A stretch of 26,487 bases of DNA from JBBPZA01 sp038330095 (GCA_038330095.1 JBBQNQ010000040.1:1-26487); one strand, 5' to 3'; shown: positions 1-8,404, numbered from the stretch's first letter. Made by a program: numbers and translations. Notes: generated by a model not told the origin, from the letters alone.

Positions 1-276
1 TACTCCCGCCGCCTACTGCTCACCATCCCCTTCCTCCGCAACTCCCAAGACTTCACCTTCGACAGCGAACTCATCATGCAAGCCGTCCACTTCAACCTCG
101 CAATCCAAGAAGTCCCCGCCACCTGCCGCTACTTCGAAGACGCCTCCTCCGTCGGCCTGCAAGCCAGCACCATCTACGGCACCAAAACCCTCTGGGCCGC
201 CACCCGCCTCCTCCTCCACCGCCACCACATCCTCCCCTCCCGCAAATACCAACACCCCGGACCAGGCGAAAGCTGA
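1..276 (+). CDS. Glycosyltransferase family 2, C-terminal fragment
   Basis: The reading frame is open from the left edge to TGA at 274-276, giving 91 residues of a C-terminus. The stretch NSQDFTFDSELIMQA, then EVPATCRYFEDASS and a downstream YGTKTLW, matches the end of dolichyl-phosphate-mannose-synthase-like GT2 enzymes, which move a sugar from a nucleotide donor to a lipid or polymer acceptor at the membrane. The catalytic GT-A core is outside the window. Codon use is odd: every Gln is CAA and Glu/Lys are mostly GAA/AAA, while neighbouring genes use CAG/GAG/AAG almost exclusively. That hints at separate ancestry. The GT39-like gene starts 14 bp downstream on the same strand, so the two may act together on surface glycans. 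Family assignment is fairly secure; substrate is unknown. Confidence 0.75.
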   Translation, partial: YSRRLLLTIPFLRNSQDFTFDSELIMQAVHFNLAIQEVPATCRYFEDASSVGLQASTIYGTKTLWAATRLLLHRHHILPSRKYQHPGPGES

Positions 277-290
277 GCGTTCGCGGGTCG

Positions 291-1976
291 ATGCCTGGCC
301 GCCGCGAGCGGTGGAGCTCGCCGTGGGCCGCCGCCCTGGCCGTCGGCGTCATCACCCTGGCCGGCCTGCTCCTGAGGCTGCCCTCGTTCGACGACTCGCT
401 GTACGGCGACGAGCTCTCCACCTACTTCATCGTCACCGGACACAGCCTGGGCCGCGTCGTCGAGCTCCTGCAGGGCAACTCCGTCGACCTCAACCCTCCG
501 CTGTTCATGGCGGCCGCCTGGACGACGAAGGGACTCGCCGATCCGGCGCAGTCTGTGCGGCTGGTCTCGCTGGCCGCCGGCACGGTCGCCATCCCCCTGA
601 CCTACCTGGTGGGGTCGCGGACCGTGGGCCGCCCCGCCGGCCTCGTCGGCGCGGCGCTCGTGGCGCTGAGCCCGTTCCTGATCTTCTACACCACCGAGGC
701 TCGGGCCTACGGCCTGCTGCTGGCGCTCGTCGCGCTCTGCAACCTGCTCCTGCTTCAGGCGCTGGACACCGGACGCCCCGCCTGGTGGGTGGCCTACGCA
801 GCCTGCTCGGCCGCGCTCCTGTACACCCACTACACGCCGGTGTTCCTGCTCGCCGCCCAGTTCGCCTGGGCGTTCGCGACCCACCCCGAGGCGCGTCGCC
901 GGCTGGTCGCCGCCAACCTCGCCGCGGCGGTCGCCTACCTCCCGTGGCTGCCGACAGTGCTCGACAACACCCGCTCCCCCGGCAACAAGACCATCGGCAT
1001 CCTGAACCCGTTCGGCTGGGAGGCGGTGAGAACCGACCTCGGGCGCTGGTCGCTCGGGCACCCCTACATCCCGCTGGCGACCGTGCCCGGCCGCCTCGCG
1101 CTCGCGACGATCGCGGCGGGGGTGGCCGCGGGGCTGGTGGGCCTGGCCGCGAAGGTGCTTCGGGCGGCGGAAGGGCGGCTCTCGGCCCGGCTGCCCGGAC
1201 GGACGGTGCTGATCCTGGTGCTGGCCCTCGCCACACCGGTGAGCCTGGCGCTCTACAGCGAGTTCTCCGACACCGTCTGGGACACGCGCAACCTCACCGC
1301 GTCATGGCCGGGCCTCGCGCTCGCCGCCGGCGCGCTGGTGACCAGCGCCGGCAGGCCCCTGCGCATCCTCGCCACCGGCCTGCTGATCGGCGGGTTCGCG
1401 ATCGGCGCGGTCAAGCTGCTGGACTCCAGCCACCAGCGCCCCGACTACGGCGCGGCGGTGAGCTTCATCGATCGCGTGGGCGCGCCGGGCGACCCCGTGG
1501 TCGAACTCCCCGCGCCCACCCCGGGACCGCTCACTCCGCTGGCCGACGTCGCGCGCGCGGGCCGCCCCTCCGCGCAGCGCCGCCCGGCATTTCGCCTCGG
1601 GATCCCGCTGCGCAGCGCGCTGGTCAACGCACCGCCCTATGCGAGCCTGCCCGCCCCGCCCCCGAGCGCCGTGGCACGCAGGGCCGCCGCCGTCGCCGGG
1701 AGCGGAAAGCTGTTCCTGGTGGCGCCCGGCTCCGCGCCGCTCGGCGCCCTTCGCAGTGCCAACGGCGTCACAGCGCGGGCCGCGGGGCTCGAGCCGGCAA
1801 CCGGCTCCGGCCCGACCGCGGCACTGCTCACCGCGGCGCTGCGGCCGATCGCGCCCTTCCTCCGCGCGCTGCCGCCCGACCTGAGCCTCATCGAGACAAG
1901 GACGTTCCCCGGCTTCCTTCCCATATCGGTGTACGTGTTCCAGGCCGGGCCTGCCCGGCCCCGAGGGGGCGCGTAG
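291..1976 (+). CDS. GT39-like (ArnT/PMT family) membrane glycosyltransferase
   Basis: A 561-residue polytopic membrane protein. The first membrane segment (about residues 12-30) is followed by a short loop with the acidic pair D40-E41 in LYGDELSTYF, the position of the catalytic Asp/Glu in PMT/ArnT GT-C enzymes. The family motif YTTEARAYGL lies near residues 134-143. About nine further hydrophobic segments follow, with an Ala/Pro-rich soluble C-terminal part from about residue 390. Such enzymes transfer sugars from polyprenyl-phosphate carriers to an acceptor outside the membrane. ATG at 291 is the natural start, with no clear Shine-Dalgarno. It lies 14 bp after the GT2 gene, which could make the polyprenyl-linked donor (inference). 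The 3' end overlaps the convergent flavoprotein gene by 89 bp. Confidence 0.8.
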   Translation: MPGRRERWSSPWAAALAVGVITLAGLLLRLPSFDDSLYGDELSTYFIVTGHSLGRVVELLQGNSVDLNPPLFMAAAWTTKGLADPAQSVRLVSLAAGTVAIPLTYLVGSRTVGRPAGLVGAALVALSPFLIFYTTEARAYGLLLALVALCNLLLLQALDTGRPAWWVAYAACSAALLYTHYTPVFLLAAQFAWAFATHPEARRRLVAANLAAAVAYLPWLPTVLDNTRSPGNKTIGILNPFGWEAVRTDLGRWSLGHPYIPLATVPGRLALATIAAGVAAGLVGLAAKVLRAAEGRLSARLPGRTVLILVLALATPVSLALYSEFSDTVWDTRNLTASWPGLALAAGALVTSAGRPLRILATGLLIGGFAIGAVKLLDSSHQRPDYGAAVSFIDRVGAPGDPVVELPAPTPGPLTPLADVARAGRPSAQRRPAFRLGIPLRSALVNAPPYASLPAPPPSAVARRAAAVAGSGKLFLVAPGSAPLGALRSANGVTARAAGLEPATGSGPTAALLTAALRPIAPFLRALPPDLSLIETRTFPGFLPISVYVFQAGPARPRGGA

Positions 1977-3090
1977 CGGCGAAGCTCGGGGGCGCCTGGT
2001 CGAGGTACCACCCGAAGGAGCGGTCGATCAGGCGCTGGGAGCCGACGACCCGCAGGGCAAGCGTGAGCAGCCGCGGCGGCAGCGCGGGGATCAGCCGCTG
2101 AAGGCGCAGCGCGAGCCCGAACGCCCGCGCGTGGCCGGCGCTGAAGGCGCCGTAGCGCTCCAGCGCCTCCTCGGGGGTGCGCTCGCCGGAGAGCACGCCG
2201 CCGATCTCCCGGCCGGCCGCGATCCCGAAGTAGAAAGCGGTGCGGATGCCCTCGCCCGAGAGCGGGAAGCAGTGCCCGGCGCTGTCCCCCACGAAGAACA
2301 CGCCGTCCTGGGCGGCGGGGCGCAGGCGGTGCGGGAACCAGTTGCCCTGGTAGCGGACGGCGTCGACCTCCAGCCGCTGCGCGAGGTCGACCGTCGGCTC
2401 CTTGACGTGCTGGCGCGGATCGTAGGAGCCCACCCCGACGCGGGCCTCCCCGCCGGCCGGCACCCGCCAGCCGTAGCCCCTCCGAACCAGCGAGCGCTCG
2501 ATCCACACGTCGAGCGCGTCGTCGGCGCCGTCTACGTGCGGGTGGACCTCGAGGCCGCGCGAGAGAGGCGCGTCGGGGGGCTGGTAGTGGGGCGAGGACA
2601 GGACGCGGCGCCAGCCCAGCGCGTCGATCACCAGCGGCGCACAGACGGTCCCGCGGTCGGTCCGCACGCCGACCTCGCCGGCGCGCGACCCGCCCGGCTC
2701 GCGCCCCTCGACCTTCGCGGTCTCAAAGCGCGCGTCGCCGCACTGGTCCCACAGCAGCTCGCACAGCCGCCGGTAGTCAAAGGCCGACCAGCTCCAGGGC
2801 AGCCGATAGCGCACGCTCCCGTGCGGGGTGCTGAAGGTCATGTAGGGAAGCTCGGCGCGGATCGCCGCCTGCACGCCCATGGCGTTCAGCCACGGCGTCG
2901 GCGCGGCGCACGCGGACGTCGCGCGCTCGCCGATCTCGTAGCGGTCGAGCACGAGCACCTCGGCGCCCGTGCCCGCCAGCTCGCGGGCCACCGCGAGCCC
3001 GGCGAAGCTCGCCCCGCACACCAGCACGCCTGCGCGGGTCCCGTCCAGCGACGTGCGCCGGACGCCCCGCTTGGTGGCGCGGACGGTCAT
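1888..3090 (-). CDS. Geranylgeranyl-reductase-like FAD-dependent oxidoreductase
   Basis: A 400-residue flavoprotein. The N-terminal dinucleotide-binding turn GASFAG (residues 26-31) has Ser at the middle Gly position and leads to LVLDR, whose Asp ends strand 2 and should bind the adenosine ribose. A second FAD segment, VGDSAGHCFPLSGEGIRTA, is typical of the geranylgeranyl reductase/PHBH group, which reduces or hydroxylates isoprenoid and aromatic substrates. ATG at 3090 is chosen because it makes an ATGA overlap with the stop of the squalene/phytoene synthase gene, implying translational coupling; an upstream in-frame start would extend deeper into that gene. The likely substrate is a terpenoid chain, inferred from the neighbour. 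The C-terminal ~30 residues overlap the convergent gene and look unconserved. Confidence 0.8.
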   Translation of the reverse strand: MTVRATKRGVRRTSLDGTRAGVLVCGASFAGLAVARELAGTGAEVLVLDRYEIGERATSACAAPTPWLNAMGVQAAIRAELPYMTFSTPHGSVRYRLPWSWSAFDYRRLCELLWDQCGDARFETAKVEGREPGGSRAGEVGVRTDRGTVCAPLVIDALGWRRVLSSPHYQPPDAPLSRGLEVHPHVDGADDALDVWIERSLVRRGYGWRVPAGGEARVGVGSYDPRQHVKEPTVDLAQRLEVDAVRYQGNWFPHRLRPAAQDGVFFVGDSAGHCFPLSGEGIRTAFYFGIAAGREIGGVLSGERTPEEALERYGAFSAGHARAFGLALRLQRLIPALPPRLLTLALRVVGSQRLIDRSFGWYLDQAPPSFAATRPLGAGQARPGTRTPIWEGSRGTSLSR

Positions 3091-3956
3091 CGCCAGACCC
3101 CCCGCACCGCGGCCGGCGCAATCTCCCACGGCGCGAGGCCCGTGCGGCGGCCGAGGACGTCGAAGCCGATCCGCTCCACCCGGTCCAGGACGCTCAGGTA
3201 CACCGCGCGGGCCATGCGCATACCCGGCCGCGCCTGGGGCAGCGCGCCGTCCACCGCGACCGCGGTCTCGGCGAACAGCGCACGCGCGCGGCCGACCTCC
3301 TCGGCCAGCAGCGCCCGCAGGCCCGGGCTGGCCGGACCGGCCGCGAGCTCGCCCTCGCCGACCTCGAAGCGCTCGCGGTCGGCCCGCGGGAGGTACACGC
3401 GGTCCAGCGTGAAGTCCTCGCGTACGTCGCGGATGAAGTTGGTCAGCTGGAAGGCCACGCCCAGGCGGACGAAGGACTCGTGCAGCTCGGCCGGCGCGCC
3501 GAGCAGCGGGGCCATTACGCGGCCCACCGAGCCGGCGCTCCCGCGCATGTAGCCCTCGAGCTCTGAGCGGGTCCCGATGCGAACGGGCCCGCAGTCGACG
3601 CGCATCGAGCCCATGTAGATCCGCAGCTCCTCCTCCAGCGGCAGGTCGTGGCGGCCGGCGGCGTCAACGAGCGCGGCGATGACCGGATGATCGGAGCCGC
3701 CGCCGGCCAGGCCGTCGTGCAGGGCGTCCTCCCAGCGGTCCAGCGCCTCGCGACGGGCCTCGGGCGTCGGCGGCCGGCGCGGGCCGTCGACGATCTCATC
3801 CGCGCCGCGGACGAACCCGTACAGAGCGTGCACGGCCGGCTGCAGCTCGCCGGGCAGCCGGCGGGTGGCCCAGTAGTAGGTCGGGTCGTGGCGTCGCTGC
3901 ATCCTCCGGCACGCCCGATAGGCCTGCTCCAGCTGGGGCGTGCTCTTCGCAGTCAT
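3087..3956 (-). CDS. Squalene/phytoene synthase family protein
   Basis: 289 residues from ATG 3956. It carries both Asp-rich Mg-diphosphate motifs of head-to-head prenyl synthases: DEIVD (D53/D57) and NFIRDVRED (D177/D181). VYLP follows at about 187-190. These enzymes condense two farnesyl or geranylgeranyl diphosphates to (pre)squalene or phytoene, the first step toward hopanoids or carotenoids. Sequence alone does not decide between them here. The next gene is a geranylgeranyl-reductase-like flavoprotein, so this is a two-gene terpenoid operon. A TTG nine bases further upstream (3965) could add three residues. ATG is preferred because it lies 8 nt after a possible -10 box. No dedicated phytoene desaturase adjoins; the nearest candidate is the damaged gene at 20191-21643. 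Confidence 0.85.
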   Translation of the reverse strand: MTAKSTPQLEQAYRACRRMQRRHDPTYYWATRRLPGELQPAVHALYGFVRGADEIVDGPRRPPTPEARREALDRWEDALHDGLAGGGSDHPVIAALVDAAGRHDLPLEEELRIYMGSMRVDCGPVRIGTRSELEGYMRGSAGSVGRVMAPLLGAPAELHESFVRLGVAFQLTNFIRDVREDFTLDRVYLPRADRERFEVGEGELAAGPASPGLRALLAEEVGRARALFAETAVAVDGALPQARPGMRMARAVYLSVLDRVERIGFDVLGRRTGLAPWEIAPAAVRGVWR

Positions 3957-3964
3957 GGTCCTCA

Positions 3965-3993
3965 AGGGTTTGGGATGCTGGCAGGAAGGTCAA
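3965..3993 (-). promoter_or_regulatory. Candidate promoter of the terpenoid operon
   Basis: Reading the minus strand, TTGACC (3993-3988) and AACCCT (3970-3965) are separated by exactly 17 bp, and the ATG at 3956 follows 8 nt after the -10 box. This fits a sigma-70 promoter giving an almost leaderless mRNA. The -10 box lacks the usual first T. The element occupies the 38-bp divergent gap and overlaps the ribosome-binding site of the ATPase gene on the other strand. Confidence 0.35.
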
Positions 3994-3994
3994 G

Positions 3995-4933
3995 GTGGTT
4001 GACGTCCCCGCGCTACTCGACAGGCAGATGATCTTCGTCACCGGCAAGGGTGGCGTCGGCAAGAGCACCGTCGCGAGCGCGCTCGGGATGGCTGCCGCCG
4101 CGCAGGGCCGTCGGACGATCGTCTGCGAGCTCGGCCAGGCGGGTCGCCTGGCCCGCGCCTTCGGGATCGAGGCCGTCCCCGGCGAGGAGACGCGGCTCAC
4201 CGACCACCTGTGGTCGATCTCCATCGACCCCTACGAGGCTCTGGGCGAGTGGGTGACCAACCAGATCGGCTCGCGCGCCGTCGCCCGGCCGCTGATGGGC
4301 TCGAGCACCTTCCACTACTTCGTGGCCGCCGCGCCCGGTGCCAAGGAGGTGGTGAGCATGGCCAAGGTCTGGGAGCTCGTCCAGACCGAGCGCTGGCGCC
4401 GGCGCGCGACCGGCTATGACCTGGCGGTGGTCGACGCGCCGGCCTCCGGGCACGGCATCGGGATGCTCATGACCCCGAAGACCTTCGCCACGATCACCCG
4501 CGTCGGCCCGATCGCGACCCAGGCCAACCGCGTCCGCGAGTTACTGGAGAGCCGGCAGCGCTCCTGCTATGTCGCCGTCGCGCTCGCCGAGGAGATGCCG
4601 GTGACCGAGACGCTCGAGCTCCAGGGCCGTCTGCGCCGCCAGCTCGGGCGCGAGCTCGAGCTCGTGGTGGTCAACGGCCTATACCCGCGCCGCTTCTCCA
4701 AGGCCGACGTCGAGCGGATGGACGAGGTCGCCGCGCTCGACGGCGCCATCGCGCGGGCGGCGGCCCGCGCCGCCCGCTTCGAGTGGCGCCAGGCCAACGG
4801 CCAACAGGCCCAGCTGCGCCGCCTGCGCAAGGAGGCCGAGGGAGAGCTCCTCACGCTGCCCTACCTCTTCGAGCCCCAGCTCGAGCTCTCAGACCTCGAG
4901 CGCCTGTCCGCGGCGCTGGGCGCCAAGCTGTAG
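3995..4933 (+). CDS. ArsA/Get3-type ATPase (anion-transporting ATPase family)
   Basis: 312 residues from GTG 3995, preceded by a good ribosome-binding site (AGGAAGG, 3983-3989, 5-nt spacing). The deviant Walker A GKGGVGKST (residues 17-25) with the signature first Lys marks the SIMIBI class. DAPASGHGIGML (D147 onward) corresponds to the DTAPTGH switch II segment of ArsA/Get3. There is one ATPase half only, so it should work as a dimer. Actinobacterial ArsA homologues commonly occur as adjacent pairs; only one is present here. There is no arsB, arsR or other arsenic gene nearby, so arsenite transport is not supported. A targeting or redox-linked ATPase role is equally possible. It is divergent from the terpenoid operon and converges on the alcohol dehydrogenase with a 6-bp gap. 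Confidence 0.8.
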   Translation: MVDVPALLDRQMIFVTGKGGVGKSTVASALGMAAAAQGRRTIVCELGQAGRLARAFGIEAVPGEETRLTDHLWSISIDPYEALGEWVTNQIGSRAVARPLMGSSTFHYFVAAAPGAKEVVSMAKVWELVQTERWRRRATGYDLAVVDAPASGHGIGMLMTPKTFATITRVGPIATQANRVRELLESRQRSCYVAVALAEEMPVTETLELQGRLRRQLGRELELVVVNGLYPRRFSKADVERMDEVAALDGAIARAAARAARFEWRQANGQQAQLRRLRKEAEGELLTLPYLFEPQLELSDLERLSAALGAKL

Positions 4934-4939
4934 CGACGC

Positions 4940-6046
4940 TCAGTCGAAGGCGATCACGCTGCGGATGCCGTCGTGGGCCTCCATCAGCTCGAACCCGCGA
5001 TTGACGTCCTCGAGGGCGATCCGGTGGGAGATGAAGTCCTCGACGTCGATCTCGCCCTCCAGCGCCCGGCGGACGAGCAGTGGGACGTCCTCGCGCCCCT
5101 TCAGCCCACCGAACGAGGATCCGCAGACGCGCCGGCCGGTGATGAGCAGGCGCGGGACGACGTCGAGCGTCTCGCCCTTGCCGGCGACTCCGCACATCGT
5201 CGCCAGGCCCCAGCCCATGCGCGCGGCCTCGACCGCCTGGCGCATCACGCCGACCAGGCCCGTCGCCTCGAAGGTGTAGTCGGCGCCCATCCCGCCGGTG
5301 CTCGCCACGATCTCCTCGACCGCGCCCTCGCCACCGGCCATGGTCTCGGTGGCACCGTGGCGGGTCGCCTGGTCGCGGCGCTGCACCGACGGGTCGACCG
5401 CCACGATCCGCTCGGCGCCCTGTAGCCGGCAGCCGACCACGGCCCCCAACCCGACCATCCCGCACCCGAAGACCACGCACGTGGCGCCGGGCTCGACCCG
5501 CGCGGTCTTCATAGCCGCCCCGATCCCCGTGCTCAGGCCGCAGGCGAACAGCGCCGCGTGCTCGAGCGGCGCGGCGGGATCGACCTTCGCCAGTGCGATC
5601 TCGGGCATGACCGTGTACTGCGCGAAGGTGCTCGTCCCCATGAAGTGGCGGATTCGCTCGCCGTCGCGGTGAAGGCGGGTGGAGCCGTCGGGGAGGAAGC
5701 CCTTGTTCTGCTGCTCGCGGATGGCCATGCACAGGTTCGTCTTGGGGCTGACGCAGTGAACGCACTCGCCGCACTGCGGCGAGAAGAGCGTGACCACGTG
5801 GTCGCCCTCGGCGAGCAGCCCCACGCGCTCGCCGACCCGCTCGACAACTCCCGCGCCCTCGTGGCCGAGCACGGTCGGCGCGTAGCCAGACGGGTCCACC
5901 CCCGAGGCGGTGTACATGTCGGTGTGGCACACCCCGCAGGCCACGAGCCGCACGAGCACCTCGCCGGGGCCGGGCCCGTCGAGCTCGAGCTCCTGCACCT
6001 CGAGCGGCTTGCCGAACTCCTCGAGCACCGCCGCGCGCATCCTCAC
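4940..6046 (-). CDS. Class III-type zinc alcohol dehydrogenase (thiol-formaldehyde dehydrogenase-like)
   Basis: A 368-residue medium-chain dehydrogenase. Seen in order: catalytic zinc Cys in CGVCHTD, GHEGAGVVERVG, the four structural-zinc Cys in SPQCGECVHCVSPKTNLC, the class III-like segment HFMGTSTFAQYTV, the second catalytic Cys in FACGLSTGIGA, and the NAD-binding GCGMVG. The closest known pattern is S-(hydroxymethyl)glutathione/mycothiol dehydrogenase. Those enzymes oxidise formaldehyde-thiol adducts or long-chain alcohols; the cofactor thiol cannot be read here. The start is GTG 6046 because GAGGAGG lies 7 nt upstream and it makes a GTGA overlap with the amine oxidase gene. ATG 6040 is the alternative. 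As last gene of the yqeY-phoH run it may handle aldehydes released by the amine oxidase (inference). Confidence 0.88.
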   Translation of the reverse strand: MRMRAAVLEEFGKPLEVQELELDGPGPGEVLVRLVACGVCHTDMYTASGVDPSGYAPTVLGHEGAGVVERVGERVGLLAEGDHVVTLFSPQCGECVHCVSPKTNLCMAIREQQNKGFLPDGSTRLHRDGERIRHFMGTSTFAQYTVMPEIALAKVDPAAPLEHAALFACGLSTGIGAAMKTARVEPGATCVVFGCGMVGLGAVVGCRLQGAERIVAVDPSVQRRDQATRHGATETMAGGEGAVEEIVASTGGMGADYTFEATGLVGVMRQAVEAARMGWGLATMCGVAGKGETLDVVPRLLITGRRVCGSSFGGLKGREDVPLLVRRALEGEIDVEDFISHRIALEDVNRGFELMEAHDGIRSVIAFD

Positions 6047-7428
6047 GCGAGCGCCTCCTCCCGGGCCGCGAGGCCCATCGACGCCAGGGCTTCCGCCGCC
6101 GCGCGCTCGCCCGAGCGCACGGCGCCGTCCATGTAGCCGTTCCACACCGTCGCGGTCTCGGCGCCGGCCCAGTGCAGGACGCCGATCGGCGCCCTCAACG
6201 ACGGGCCGAACGCCGTCCAACCGCCGGGCGCGAACGAGCAGCCGTAGCACCCGCGCGTCCACTCCTCGTCGGCCCAGCTGCGTTCGATGTAGCGGTCGGG
6301 CCGAGCGGCGCGAGGGCCGAACAGGCGGGCGAACGAGCCGAGCACGGCCTCGCGGCGCTCCCGCGCTGTGCTCCTTCCCCACTCGCGGGCTCCGGCGCCC
6401 TCGAGGAAGCCGACGAGCGCGCCGGGCGACCCGTCGGGCGGCGAGTTGTCGAAGGCGATGCGAACCGGTCCCATGTCGCTGGTCGCCTGGCCGCTCAGCC
6501 CCTCGTCGCGCCAGAAGGGCCGGTCGTAGACCGCCACGCACTTGGTGACCGTGCCCTGCGCCATGCGCTGCGTGAGCTGGTCGCGATGGCCGGGCAGCGG
6601 CGGGTCGTAGGCGATGCGCGCGGTCATGACCGGGGGCATCGCGACGATCGCCCTGCGAGCCCGCACGGTGCACCCGTCGGCCTCCACCGTGACGCCCTGC
6701 TCGCCGTGCTCGATGCGGCGCACGGGCGCACCGAGAGCGACCGCATCGCCCAGCCGCTCGGCGAGCCGCAGCGCGAGGAGCTGCGAGCCGCCCACGAAGC
6801 GGCGGTCCTGAGCGCCGCCCTCCGCGTCCAGCAGCTGCTCCAGGCGGCCCGCCGAGTGGATGTAGAACAGGACGTGCAGCAGCGACACGTCGGCGGAGGG
6901 CACCGCCCACACCGCCTCGATGGCGATCTCGAGCAGGTCGCGCGCGCCCCGCGAGGGGACGTTGCGGCGCATCCACGACCAGAACGTCTCGCGATCCCAG
7001 CGCGCCGCCCGCGGGGCTTCCCACGGCGCGGCGAGCGGCACCTTGCGTGCCATGGCGTTCAGCCGCGCCTGGGTCGCTCCGATGATCGCGAGCGCCCTAG
7101 GGTCGATGCGCGGGATGGTGCCCCGGTAGCGGCGCACCGAGCCGCGCCACTCGATCAGGTTCTCGCCCTCGCTGTAGGTGGGGAACGTCGCGACGCCGAG
7201 GTCCTGCGCCAGCTCGAGCAGCCGCCGCTGCGTCGGCCCGACCCACTGGCCCCCGACCTCCACGACCTTGCCGTCGCCCAGATCCTCGTTCAGCACCCGT
7301 CCGCCGACGCGGTCGCGCGCCTCGAGCACGACCGCGCTGCTCCCGCTCGCGAGCACGTCACGCGCCGCAACGAGACCCGAGAGCCCGGCGCCGACGACCG
7401 CTACGTCGACGTCGAGCTGGTCAGGCAC
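6043..7428 (-). CDS. Flavin-containing monoamine oxidase family protein
   Basis: 461 residues from GTG 7428. The N-terminal FAD motif VAVVGAGLSGLVAARD with LEARDRVGGRV is diagnostic of the amine oxidase superfamily. The C-terminal HWAGAETATVWNGYMDGA (from about residue 419) is the second FAD site. C394 in TRGCYGCSFAPGG aligns by eye with the Cys that carries covalent 8-alpha-S-cysteinyl FAD in MAO and putrescine oxidase, so the flavin may be covalent. The predicted reaction is oxidative deamination of a primary amine to aldehyde, ammonia and hydrogen peroxide. The substrate is unknown. The gene overlaps the SDR gene upstream by 8 bp and the dehydrogenase downstream by 4 bp, so the three are very likely co-translated. 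No signal peptide is visible, so it is probably cytosolic. Confidence 0.85.
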   Translation of the reverse strand: MPDQLDVDVAVVGAGLSGLVAARDVLASGSSAVVLEARDRVGGRVLNEDLGDGKVVEVGGQWVGPTQRRLLELAQDLGVATFPTYSEGENLIEWRGSVRRYRGTIPRIDPRALAIIGATQARLNAMARKVPLAAPWEAPRAARWDRETFWSWMRRNVPSRGARDLLEIAIEAVWAVPSADVSLLHVLFYIHSAGRLEQLLDAEGGAQDRRFVGGSQLLALRLAERLGDAVALGAPVRRIEHGEQGVTVEADGCTVRARRAIVAMPPVMTARIAYDPPLPGHRDQLTQRMAQGTVTKCVAVYDRPFWRDEGLSGQATSDMGPVRIAFDNSPPDGSPGALVGFLEGAGAREWGRSTARERREAVLGSFARLFGPRAARPDRYIERSWADEEWTRGCYGCSFAPGGWTAFGPSLRAPIGVLHWAGAETATVWNGYMDGAVRSGERAAAEALASMGLAAREEALA

Positions 7429-8404
7429 CGGCCTCCGTGTCGCGCAGCTCGGCGAGGCCCTCGGCGCGCGTCTTGACCGGCGCGTAGCCGAGCTCGTTGC
7501 GGGCCTTGGAGATGTCGATCGTGCACTCCTGGGAAGAGACCCACGCGGCGAAGCGCGTCAGCGGCGGCTCGCCCTCGCGACCGGTCCGGCGCCACACCGC
7601 CTCGGCGACCACCGCCGCCGCGCGCGCCACCGGGGTCGGGACACTCTCCTCGGGCGGCTCTACGCCCTGGGTGCGCAGCAGCTCGCCGACGAACTCGCGG
7701 AAGACCACCGGCTCGCCGTCGGTGACGAAGTAGGCGTCGCCCGACCGTCCCCGCCGGGCGCCCAGGAGCAGGCCCTCGATGACGTTGTCGACGTGCGTTA
7801 TGGCGGTCAGATGGCGCCCGCCGCCGACCCAGCGGAAGCGTCCGGCGCGCACCATGGAGACGATGCTCGGCAGCAGCGTCGCGTCGCCGGCGCCCCACAC
7901 GAAGCGCGGGCGCACGACGACGGTCTGAAGCCCGTCGGCGGCCTGGCGGACGGCCTGCTCGGCCCGGGCCTTGGTCGCCGGGTAGGGAGCCGGCGAGTCC
8001 GGGCGCAGCGGAGCGCGCTCGTCGACGTTCACCAGCGGCTGGCCGACCATCAGCGCGGCCTCGGTGCCTACGTGTACGAAGCGGCGCACGCCCGCCCCGC
8101 GCGCAGCGGCGAGGGCGTTGTGGGTTCCGACGACGTTGCCGCGCACGAAGTCCTCCCACGGCCCCCACGCCTCGACCGTCGCCGCCGCGTGGAACAGCAG
8201 CTCGCAGCCCTCGGCGCCCGCGCGCATCGTGCCGGTGTCCTCGAGGTCGCCGCGCACCGCCTCGGCGCCGGCCGCGCGCACCTTGTCCTCCGAGGCGGGC
8301 GAGCGCGCGAGCGCGCGAACCGTCCAGCCTTCGCCCGCCAGCCGGCGGATCAGCCGCCCGCCGATGAACCCGGAGCCGCCGGTGACGAACGCAGAGCCAG
8401 CCAT
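7421..8404 (-). CDS. Extended SDR: NAD-dependent epimerase/dehydratase (3-beta-HSD-like)
   Basis: 327 residues. The N-terminal TGGSGFIG (8-15) binds the dinucleotide. The catalytic pair is Y141-x3-K145 in PYPATKARAEQ, with T114 of HVGTEAAL as the third residue. VVRPRFVWGAGD and the ITHVDNVIEG segment are typical of the 3-beta-hydroxysteroid dehydrogenase/epimerase branch of extended SDRs. The protein should oxidise or epimerise a sugar-nucleotide, sterol or terpenoid alcohol with NAD(P). Nothing in the sequence fixes the substrate. It begins 9 bp after the era stop and overlaps the amine oxidase gene by 8 bp, so it bridges the housekeeping half and the metabolic half of this gene run. Full-length and intact. 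Confidence 0.82.
   Translation of the reverse strand: MAGSAFVTGGSGFIGGRLIRRLAGEGWTVRALARSPASEDKVRAAGAEAVRGDLEDTGTMRAGAEGCELLFHAAATVEAWGPWEDFVRGNVVGTHNALAAARGAGVRRFVHVGTEAALMVGQPLVNVDERAPLRPDSPAPYPATKARAEQAVRQAADGLQTVVVRPRFVWGAGDATLLPSIVSMVRAGRFRWVGGGRHLTAITHVDNVIEGLLLGARRGRSGDAYFVTDGEPVVFREFVGELLRTQGVEPPEESVPTPVARAAAVVAEAVWRRTGREGEPPLTRFAAWVSSQECTIDISKARNELGYAPVKTRAEGLAELRDTEAGA

Noticed and set aside
4931..4945. Terminator between the convergent ATPase and dehydrogenase genes
   Set aside because: Only a tiny AGCG/CGCT complementarity is present; the gap is 6 bp and has no convincing hairpin.
4940..7024. A single 694-residue frame that would fuse an upstream part to the alcohol dehydrogenase
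   Set aside because: The upstream part is an out-of-frame shadow of the amine oxidase; the dehydrogenase has its own GTG with a strong ribosome-binding site and the normal family N-terminus.
6172..7476. Long plus-strand open frame opposite the amine oxidase gene
   Set aside because: It is Arg/Ala/His-rich without family motifs and is the mirror of a well-supported gene; long antisense frames are expected at this G+C. The same applies to 2131-3552, 16276-17748, 18987-20255 and 20029-21357 on the plus strand.
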